64,000 bases of DNA, taken from contig CAUZXS010005791.1 of assembly GCA_963585895.1 (NCBI GenBank), positions 1,004,673 to 1,068,672 on the forward strand, in the 5' to 3' direction. Under the pieces are notes generated by a model. It was given only the letters and a program-made list of their open reading frames with translations, did not search any database and was not told the DNA's origin. This DNA is from Sepioteuthis lessoniana. Its lineage: Eukaryota > Mollusca > Cephalopoda > Myopsida > Loliginidae. The translations under genes were made by a program, and so were the position numbers. Position 1 is the stretch's first letter, and the number at the start of each line of letters is the position of its first letter. This document shows, piece after piece, positions 56,201-64,000 of the stretch.

Positions 56201-56590
56201 GCGCAACAGGTCATTTCGCCTGAGTGCGGTCGGTGCAGTGATTTGGAGGAGACTATTAGTCACACCTTCTTTCATTGCCCGGTCGTACGGCCGCTGTGCA
56301 AGCTTCTTGAAGGCTACATGGTCCGCATCCTCAATGGAAAGTTTTTTGTCCTGGAAGCCAGTTCTGTGTGCACCAATGTGGTACCGAGGTTGAACAGACA
56401 GGAACATTATGTGTTTCTCTGCTTACTCGGCATTATGCGTGTCGTGATTTGGACGACGAGAATGAAGGAACTCTGCGAGGATGAGTCTTTTTCTTCTCAG
56501 ACCCTGGTGGCATTTTATAAACACCAAATAAAAGTCAAAATCCGGTCTGAGAAAAAAAGACTCTCTTCACTGGAGTTTGGCGAAAGGTGA
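53237..56590 (+). pseudogene. LINE C ORF2 (APE endonuclease + RT), one internal stop
   Basis: A 1,117-codon frame is broken only by TGA at 55,703-55,705, where LINEs A and B have an arginine codon. Endonuclease residues 1-240: INGRGL (N12), LQETHF (E41), GDWN at 141-144, SDH at 230-232. RT: KSPKIDGLPYEVYL, NFRPLTMLNTDLK, LDQSKAFDRVDH, RQGCPLSPMLY and YADD at 675-678. The C-terminal zinc motif CGRCSDLEETISHTFFHC has cysteines at 997, 1000 and 1014 and the histidine at 1009. There is no frame break between endonuclease and RT, unlike A and B. The start ATG overlaps ORF1's stop. The TGA stop at the end lies in AAAGGTGAGT. Without readthrough the product would end after about 822 residues, keeping EN and the RT palm but losing the C-terminus. 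Confidence 0.88.
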
Positions 56591-57385
56591 GTGACTGTTG
56601 CGCGCTTGTGTCGCGTGGTAGGAGCCAACCTTATTTTCACTTTGGACGTTCCAGGGACTTAAGGATTTTGAGTTACCGGAAGGACGTGACCACCCAGCCC
56701 AGGTAAGTTAGAATTTTTTAGGCCAATTTTGATTTAGTTTGTTCCTAATTTAGTTAACTTAGCTAGAGTATGCAAGGTCATCGGGCACCCCCCTTTTTTG
56801 TCCCCTTCTTTTGTTTTACTCTCCCTTCCCTTCCCCTCTGTTAGATGACAGGAATTGGAGTTCTCCAGGAGTGCGAGGGAGGGCTTATGTTATTCCATGT
56901 TTATTGTTTATTTATATTTTTTTCCAATTATTTTATTTGATTATTTTTCCTCCTTCGACACTATTTTCGACTGGTTAACTCCCTTTTCTGCCATGTTTTA
57001 GTACGTGGGGGGGACCCCATACTAACCATCATAATGTATATATGTTTTATTCACTTTCGTTTTTAGGGGAAAATACTTGTTAATAAATGTACATAGCATT
57101 CATTTAGTTTTTTAAAAATGTTCCCCTCCCCCTCACTTTGTAAATATGGGTTTAAGTTTAGAAATCCATGGAGCAGTAGTGTTGTTTTGGTGATTGTTGT
57201 TTTTGGTGGATGCAGTTTGAGATTGATATGTTTAATTGAGGTATTTTGGTGGTTTTTTAATTTGGAGATATGTATTGGTCAGTGAATGAGTCTAGTTAAG
57301 TTAGAGATTAGGATAGTGTTGACCAGCCTCCCCCCCCATTATTAGGCCTTGTGCCATATTTGTATGTGTATATACAATAAATAAC

Positions 57386-57412
57386 GTCTTGACTATGCTG
57401 GACCTCAGGTAA
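57386..57412 (+). repeat. Junction/target motif after LINE C, followed by a splice-donor consensus
   Basis: GTCTTGACTATGCT then GGACCTCAGGTAAGTG. The first 14 bp repeat the LINE C start; the CAG/GTAAGT is a perfect 5' splice-site consensus. Confidence 0.65.
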
Positions 57413-57539
57413 GTGTTGCTGTTATTATTGTCACTATTATTGCTGTTGTATGTTGTTGCGTTCTACATTTACTTTATTAGCAATATGTTATCCACTTAGA
57501 TTCTTCTTAGCCTCTAAGTTGGAATTTGTATTCTGATTA

Positions 57540-58910
57540 CGATATTCTCTCTGCTTTATATAGAGTACACTATGCCTATAAAGTCATTGAATTTCCTTGT
57601 CTTCCATACTTCTGGAGGTATTTCATCAAGATAAAAGGCTGCATCCTCCCCTTCCCCAAAAAAGGTGACCTCGGAATTGCCAAGAACTGCTATTTCAAAA
57701 CCCATAATGGCTAAGATTTTTAATGCTTTACTACTCAAATGCATTAAATCAGAAATTGAGAAAATTCTTTCGACAATCAAAATGGTTTTCAGAAGAAGTG
57801 ATCCACAACATCACAGATTCTGACAATCCATCAAATCATTGAAGTTTGTGCAAAAAACCTCAAGAGGTCACTCTTATTCATAGACTTCTTCAAGGCATCT
57901 GAATCTTTACACAGAGAAGATGGAGCAATTACTACTTGCATATGGTCTCCAAAAAAAGCTGCCCTGGCTATAATGATGCTCTAAAAAATGTGAAAGTAAA
58001 AAGTTGTCACCGAATAGAGACACAGACTTCTTTGTCATTGTTGCTGGAGTTTTGCAAGGGGATACATTAGCCCAATATCTGTTCATAGTCTGCCTAGACT
58101 ACATACTTTTGAACATTGATAGATATAATGAAAGAAAATGACTTTACACTAAAAAAGGCAAAAAGCAGACGATACTCCACAGAAATTATTATGGACACAG
58201 ACTACTCAGATGACATAACACTTCTTGCAAATACATCTACCCAAGCAAAATTCCTGCTGCAGAGTCTGGAGTAAGCAGCAGGAGGCATTGGCCTTGATGT
58301 CATGCAAACAAAATGGAGTACATGTTTTAATCAAGGAGACATCTCCATTCTAAATGATGATTCTCTGAAACTAGTGGACAAGTTTGTGTACCTCAATAGC
58401 AGCAACTCCTCTTCTGAAAGTAACATAAGCATGCTCCTAGTGAAGGCATAGACTGCTATCAATGGTTTATCGATCATATGGAAGTCAGACCTATCCAATA
58501 AAATAAAATGCAATTTCTTCCAAGCAGTGGTTGTGTCAATTCTATTATATGGATGCACCACCTTGATGATGACAAAGTGTATAGAGAAAAACCTAGATGG
58601 GAACTACACAAGAATACTAAGAGCTATATAGAAGAAATTGTGGAAGCAACATCCCACAAAACAGTAGCTGTATGACCACCTCTAAAATCCATCTCTAAAA
58701 CTAAATAAGATGGACAAAATGTGCAGGACACTATTGGAGAATTAAGGATAAACTCATAAGTAACATTCTCCAATGCGTTGGCTGACCAACAAGAACTTAC
58801 CTACAACAGGTCTGTATGGACACAGAGTGCTGTCTTAAAGACCTGCTGGAAGCAATGGATGATAGAGATGAATGATGAGAGGTCAGGTAAATCTGTGTTA
58901 GCAATGCGAC
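57540..58910 (+). pseudogene. Old RTE-like LINE copy
   Basis: Plus-strand remnants run through the ORF in order. FPKKGDLGIAKNC lies at about 57,650, then (broken) KAFDSI-like and GVLQGD-like blocks at 57,880-58,070, and TDYSDDITLLANTST-like sequence at about 58,200 (active-site YADD damaged to YSDD). LDGNYTRILRAI follows at about 58,590, and the end is CGACATGATGATGATT at about 58,905. The copy has many stops. It belongs to the same family as 28,808-29,750 and is clearly older. Confidence 0.75.
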
Positions 58911-59500
58911 ATGATGATGATTAGCCTACAGATTATGTGCGCAATATTGACCTTATTAATCCTTATAAGATTCATAGTGTTGGAATTTTTCAACTGTGAT
59001 CATCACACCCTTCTTTTGCTTTATAGACAACAGCCTATAAATTTTTGTGTGCCTAATTCTTATTTAATTGTTGTTAATTTTTTTTTGTTTCATTATTTCC
59101 TTTTCTTGGTGTGGATTTCCTATATTTTCTTTTTTATACATCTAGCGATGTGACTACCTTTTATTTAATTTTAATTTTTGTATAATCTTCCTTTCATCTT
59201 GTATTCACTTTCTAAAAAAGAAGAAAGATAAAACACTGACTTATCTTTTATTATTAAGTATTATTCATATCATTTCTCCATTTTTTTTTCCTTGATTAAA
59301 TGAATATTTCTCACTCATTTCTTTAAAAACAAAGCAGCCATCATAATTATAATGCTTTGCTCTTACTATCAAGTGCCAATAATGACATAATTGACATACT
59401 GATGTTATGATTCAAGTATAGAAAATCTACAAAAAATATAGTTTAACAAAGTTATTAAAAAAGTAAGTATGACTCATCATCAGTTTGACCCTCTCTTGAT
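58911..59500. other. AT-rich sequence, nothing recognised
   Basis: A small T-rich open frame lies at 58,911-59,153, with no family signal. Confidence 0.4.
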
Positions 59501-59544
59501 AGGGCAGTAATACTGACTGTATCCCCTGTAACTTCACCTATGAT

Positions 59545-59695
59545 GGAGTATCATGGGTATGACCTGCATCTGATAGCAAGTCTCTGTGTCCGGAGATTTG
59601 GGAGAATGTGGAGTTGTTGCCATTACTCCAAAGTTCACACTGACCCAGAGTGCTAGTACCTGTTAGGGTCCCATCTAGGGGTCAAATAAATCTAT
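59545..59695 (+). repeat. Dispersed repeat, copy 2 (matches 17.8 kb)
   Basis: Contains CATGGGTATGACCTGCATCT, GAGAATGTGGAG, TTGCCATTACTCC and GGGTCAAATAAAT, parallel to 17,786-17,946. No 52-bp monomers follow; it is followed by TA-rich sequence. Confidence 0.6.
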
Positions 59696-59699
59696 AATA

Positions 59700-61225
59700 T
59701 AATATATATAATATACATTGACATGCAAAAGTATTGGATACATGTTATTTTCTGTTATAACTCTAGTTTATGTGTGCCATTTTGCCTGATATTTGGTAAG
59801 TAATATCCCATAAAGTTGTTTTAGTGGAAGGAAAATTAAAATTATGTGAATCTATGATGAAGGTTAAAAATTCCCCAGTGAATAGTGCCATTCATTCCAG
59901 ACCCTCCCTGTCCATCCTGTATAGATGAACATATACATATATGCACACACTTGGATACAATGAATAAAATCTCTAGAATCAGGCTTACTTCATTTATTTG
60001 CCATGTTCTGATCAAAAACAAGAACACAACTGAGTGTTGATCAGATACAACACTTTGATCTCAACCTGTTGTCTGTCTTCTACCTGTTCTACTGATCCAG
60101 ACTCCCAAAACTTGTAATTTTTACAAATGAACAATGAAGCTTCTATTATTCCAGTCATTGCCTTGTGCAGGGGTAGGGGAGACAAAGGAAAAAAAGCTGT
60201 ACAAGTGTTGATACTAAAACAGTATATGAAATGACCGGCCCCACCTCTATTTTTTTTTGTCCTTTTTTTTATTTTGTTGTTATTTTTACATACACTGACA
60301 CATACAGAGATTATGAGTTCATGTCATCAAGAGTCTGTGATATGTTATTGCAATTTTGCTAGATCAAACAGCTGTGTCAATATTTCCAATAGAATCTTGC
60401 AGAAGTTTATGGCCCTAACATGATGTCATGAACATATGGTTGAACAAGAAAAAACTCAATAAGATTGGTCCATTTATCAAATGTCATTCACTGCTGTTGA
60501 CATTGCCCAACAACATGGCGTCTAGAAACTATATCCTCCTGGGGAATGATGAAAAAAACAAAACATACACACACCTTCTATCTTTGTGAATATGAGCACT
60601 ACACACTTCATATTCATTCACTATCATTATATTCTTTAAATTATACTTATAGTACTTGTAAAAAAATGATTGGATTATTAATATACAAATCAGTATTTAT
60701 CCTTTGGATCAAAGTATCTATACAATCCATATGATCACTTATATAATCATGAGACTAATCTTGCTCTAATGATCATGAGACTAATCTTGCTCTAACAATC
60801 ACCAAGTGCTGTTGACTCTGTGTTGATATTATTAAAACTGGGATTTACATATGATTTATCACCAATATTTGCTTTTATGCTATCCAAAATGTCAGAAAAA
60901 TCAGAGTGCTCATGGCTTGAACAAAAGTTTCATTAAATTTTTGCTAGCCAAGAAGTGCAAATCATGTGAAATTTACAGAAGAATATATGATGTGTACAAA
61001 CATGTTTTAGTTAAAAAATGTTTACAAATAGGCTAAACATGGATTTTCTACTGTGAGCCTGAGTTTAAAAAAAAAACAATGGAAAAGAAACACACAGTGA
61101 CTCCAGGCTAAGTGGTTAATAAAAAAAGTGTTCTGTGACATTAAAGGTCTCATCACTTTGATTTCCTAGTAAAAGGTATAACTCTAAATGGTACTTCTTA
61201 TAGTCAGCTCCTTATTTATTGAATG
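59700..61225. other. AT-rich sequence without recognised genes
   Basis: A 26-bp direct tandem duplication (ATCATGAGACTAATCTTGCT plus CTAAT) lies at about 60,747-60,797. No gene is supported. Confidence 0.45.
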
Positions 61226-61228
61226 AAC

Positions 61229-61229
61229 C

Positions 61230-61262
<33 letters not shown>
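61229..61262. repeat. (TG)n microsatellite
   Basis: About 15 TG units. Confidence 0.95.
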
Positions 61263-61268
<6 letters not shown>

Positions 61269-61284
61269 CATATTGAAATATGTC

Positions 61285-62000
61285 AAAGCAATAATGTCAA
61301 AGAAGTCTGTGTCCCCACCTGGTGAGTGAACTTTTACTTTCATGTTTTTATAGAGTATCATTATAGTTACAACAGTTTCTTTGGGGAGACCATACCTAAA
61401 AGTATTTCTACACCTTCCCTATGGGTATAGAGTCAAATGCCTTGGAGATATCTATGAATTAGAGTTATCTCTAGGTTTTTGTGTAAACTCCTAAGATTTG
61501 ATGGATTGTCAGAATCTGTGATGTAGTGGATCGATTTCTCTGAAAACTATTTTGGTTCTTCCTAAGAATTTTCTCAATTTCTGGTTTGATGCAATTGAGT
61601 TGCAAAGCATTATAAACCTTAGTTGCTGTGGAAGTAAGGAGTATGCCACAGTAGTTCTTGGCAATTCTGAGTTCACCTCTCTTGGTGAAAATGAGAATGT
61701 AATCTTTTGTCCATGTCTCTATTATGTTCTGGTTATATATGGCATTGCAGTATTGGAGCAGTAGGTTAATGAATTTTCTTATCTTCCATACTTCTTTGGA
61801 TATTTCATCAAGTCCAACAGCTTTCCTGTTTTTAATTGTTCTTAGTACTATGTTAAGTTCTTCTTGAATAAACTGTCCTAGTTTGATGTCTAGTTGATTA
61901 ATATTTTTGGTAATAGGTTTATCTGAAACTTGAGGGCATTTTCCAAGCAGATTCTTGAAATGTTCTTTCCACATGTGTACTTGTTCTTATTAGCTGGTAG
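61285..62000 (-). pseudogene. RTE-like LINE, 5'-inverted part
   Basis: The minus strand (61,974-61,471 open, continuing broken to about 61,285) encodes the upstream RT portion: WKEHFKNLLGKCPQVSDKPI, IKNRKAVGLDEISKEVWK, TKRGELRIAKNY, and RKNQNSFQRNRSTTSQILTI. It ends with SPGGDTDFFDIIA-like sequence near 61,310. The continuation of the ORF is on the opposite strand from 62,040, so the copy has a 5' inversion. Confidence 0.78.
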
Positions 62001-62008
62001 CTCTGGAG

Positions 62009-62835
62009 ATGCTTTTCTTTTTACTTACTTCATTTTTTATGCTAAAAAAGGCAAAAAGCAGACAATACCCTGCAAAAACTATTACTGACACAGATTATGC
62101 AGCTGACAGAGCATTTCTGGTAAATACACCTACCAAAGCCAAATCCCTGCTGCATAGTCTGGAGCAGGCAGCTGGTGGCATTGGCCTCCATGTGAATGCA
62201 GTCAAAACAGAGTACATGTGTTGTGATAAAAGAAAAAGACATCTTAAATCTAAATTGTAGTTCTTTGATCTTAGTGAACAAGTACATTTACCATGGAAGC
62301 AGCGTCTCATCTACTGATAATGACATCAATATGTGACTTGCAAAGGCATGGACTGCTATTGATAGTTTATCAATCATATGGAAGTCAAACCAATCCAATA
62401 AAATAAAATGCAACTTTTTCTGAGCAGTGGTTGTATCAATTATACTATATGGATGCACCACGTGGATGCTATCCAAGTGTAAAAAAGCTAGAGAGAAATT
62501 GCACAAGAATGCTACAAGCAATATTGAAGAAATTGTGGAAGCAACACCCCACAAAACAGCAGCTGTATGGCTAACAACTTTCCATCTGTAAAACCATCCA
62601 AAAAAAACAAAAAAACAAACAAGACATGCAAGACACTGCTGGAAAAGTAAAGATGAACACATAAGTGACGTTCTCTTATGGACTTCTTCGTACGGACATG
62701 CAAATGTTGGACAACACACTAGAACCTATCTACAACTGGTCTTTACTGACAAAAGATCTAGTCTAGAAGATCTTCTAGAAGCGATGGATGGTAGAGACGA
62801 ATGGTGAGAGAAAGTCAGTGAAATCCGTGCCAGCA
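62009..62835 (+). pseudogene. RTE-like LINE, 3' part
   Basis: The plus strand reads KKAKSRQYPAKTITDTDYAA (active-site YADD altered to YAAD), AKSLLHSLEQAAGGIGLHVN, AVKTEYMC and, after frameshifts, a TTWMLSK-like block. It ends at GCATGGCATGATGATGATGATG (62,820-62,842). It is the same family as 28,808. Confidence 0.78.
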
Positions 62836-62861
62836 GCATGGCATGATGATGATGATGAAAT

Positions 62862-62863
62862 GC

Positions 62864-62894
<31 letters not shown>

Positions 62895-62896
62895 AA
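62862..62896. repeat. (TG)n(TA)n microsatellite after LINE tail
   Basis: Follows the (ATG)n tail of the LINE. Confidence 0.92.
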
Positions 62897-62897
62897 G

Positions 62898-63230
62898 ATA
62901 CAAATTTCATTAAACATAATAGACATTTTCTGTCCACATATTCTCTTCTGGATCCGTTCATATTGCCATATTGCTTTTACCGTATTCAGCAGGAATTGAT
63001 TTATGTATTGTCTATAGTTGTATGTATCCCTAGTACTTTCTGCCCGACTTTGGGCCATCATCAGGGGAGGATCTATTACAAAAGTGATGTAACTTTTGTT
63101 TTAGCATATTACCAGTATGTAAGAGCGTCTTCACCTTTGAAGAGTATAGCGTTTGTTTCAACGGTAAAGACGCTCTTACATAGAAAATATGTAGACAGAA
63201 AATGTCTATTATGTTTAATGAAATTTGTAT
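62898..63230. mobile_element. Palindromic MITE-like element
   Basis: The outer arms 62,898-62,946 and 63,182-63,230 are inverted copies, 47 of 49 bp identical (ATACAAATTTCATTAAACAT start). Inside lies a second perfect 14-bp inverted pair (TGTAAGAGCGTCTT at 63,118-63,131 and its complement at 63,167-63,180). There is no coding capacity. The flanks are microsatellite, so the target duplication cannot be read. Confidence 0.75.
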
Positions 63231-63254
63231 TAATGAAGAAATGCTGCCAAAATA

Positions 63255-63263
63255 TACATATGT

Positions 63264-63313
<50 letters not shown>

Positions 63314-63330
63314 AGGTGTATATATATATG

Positions 63331-63371
<41 letters not shown>

Positions 63372-63392
63372 TTATAACTGTATAAATGTATG

Positions 63393-63435
<43 letters not shown>

Positions 63436-63445
63436 TCTTATAACT
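63255..63445. repeat. Compound (TA)n/(TG)n/(TATG)n microsatellite
   Basis: Almost pure dinucleotide repeat. Long open frames across it, rich in I and Y, are artefacts. Confidence 0.95.
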
Positions 63446-64000
63446 ATCATCATCATCATGTCGCGCCGCCTGCGCGGATATCCCTGACCGTCTCTCGCCA
63501 TTTCTCCCTATCATTCATCGCCTCCGGCAGGTCTTCAGGGTTACATCCCGTGTCCTCACATAGCTGCTGTATGTAAGTTCATGCTGGTCGTCCCACTCTT
63601 GCACATCCATGTGTGGGGGTCCACAGGAGTACATCGCTTATGAGCTCGTCCTTGCTTCTCCAGCAGTGTCCTGCGTGTCTGGTTCGTCGAACTTGTATAG
63701 TTTTTGTGATGGGGGGCAAGTGTCCGTATAGTTGGAGTCTCATGGGGTGTTGTCGCCAGGACTTGTTTAATACTGCTCTCAACATTCTTGTGTAATTTCC
63801 GTCCAGCCTCCTCTCCAGCCGCTTCGTAAGCGTCCATGTGGTGCATCCATATAGCAGTATCGACACAACCGCTGCCTGGAAGAAACTGCGTTTCATTTTA
63901 TCAGTTAGGTCCGACTTCCATATGATCGAGAGCCTATCGATAGCTGTCCATGCCTTCGTCAGTCGTGTGTCGATGTCTTTCTCGGTTGATGAGACACTGC
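63446..64000 (-). pseudogene. RTE-like LINE C-terminal end, runs off window
   Basis: The minus strand reads MKRSFFQAAVVSILLYGCTT, TRMLRAVLNKSWRQHPMRLQ, YGHLPPITKTIQVRRTRHAG and HCWRSKDELI in one frame (63,896-63,579). It then shifts frame before a (TCA)n end at 63,448-63,460. The part beyond 64,000 is outside the window. It looks younger than the 57.5- and 62-kb copies. Confidence 0.82.

Larger units (their letters stand above)
50907..57385 (+). mobile_element. LINE C: nearly intact L1/Tx1-like non-LTR retrotransposon
   Basis: About 6.5 kb, plus strand. The 5' UTR is 50,907-51,173, then ORF1 (51,174-53,237), ORF2 (53,237-56,590) and a 3' UTR with AATAAA at 57,376-57,381. It starts with GTCTTGACCATGCT and is followed by GTCTTGACTATGCT (57,386-57,399), a near-perfect 14-bp direct repeat. 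It is clearly diverged from A and B in sequence but identical in plan. Only one stop codon interrupts its coding capacity. Confidence 0.9.

Noticed and set aside
62843-63576. Open frames rich in I/Y/H/T across microsatellites
   Set aside because: They translate pure TA/TG repeats in any frame.

Overview
The window looks like AT-rich, transposon-dominated DNA from an animal nuclear genome. It has no bacterial-style operons. Its content is non-LTR retrotransposons of three kinds, Ty3/gypsy remnants, a mariner element, tRNA-derived SINEs, solo LTRs, minisatellites and long TA/TG/TCA microsatellites. I found no convincing host protein gene and no intact host RNA gene. The mixture would fit a repeat-rich marine invertebrate such as a mollusc (a cephalopod is my weak guess), but cartilaginous fish, crustaceans and other metazoans carry similar families, so the host is unresolved.

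Left part (1-20,000): this is a nest of dead elements. A decayed gypsy gag-pol copy occupies 1-3,760. An R2-like LINE carries a restriction-like endonuclease and is split into 7,0xx-7,818 and 14,554-16,080. Between its halves lies a block bounded by roughly 200-bp direct repeats (7,819-8,014 and 14,341-14,553). That block holds a minus-strand gypsy element (8,031-10,980), a plus-strand gypsy pol (11,142-13,150) and a 1-kb LTR. A mariner transposon with clean ends (16,390-17,673) and an inverted copy of the 1-kb LTR (18,199-19,229) follow.

Middle (20,000-37,000): mostly non-coding AT-rich sequence with a 52-bp minisatellite (22,945-23,900), a second decayed copy of the first gypsy family (24,440-26,850), SINEs, tRNA-like repeats, fragments of an RTE-like LINE (one with a 5' inversion), an inverted-repeat element (29,784-31,061), and a short non-autonomous LTR element that still has its target duplication (35,066-36,944).

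Right part (37,250-57,400): the most interesting region. Three nearly full-length two-ORF LINEs of an L1/Tx1-like type (APE endonuclease, reverse transcriptase, C-terminal CCHC) are much more GC-rich than their surroundings. Copies A and B sit head-to-tail on the minus strand. Copy C lies on the plus strand, head-to-head with B. A short motif of the form GTCTTnnCCnTGCT marks every 5' end and every 3' junction, and B and C diverge from a CCAAT/TATA-bearing segment of about 160 bp. A and B share a G7 run exactly where the endonuclease frame ends and the reverse-transcriptase frame opens in -1. C has a TAATG overlap between its ORFs and one CpG-type stop in ORF2.

Far right (57,400-64,000): further RTE-like LINE copies (one with a 5' inversion, one running off the window), a repeat related to the one at 17.8 kb, a palindromic MITE-like element (62,898-63,230) and microsatellites. 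Nothing here suggests cooperating host genes; the functional logic is that of selfish elements, with LINE ORF1 and ORF2 as RNA-binding and integration partners.
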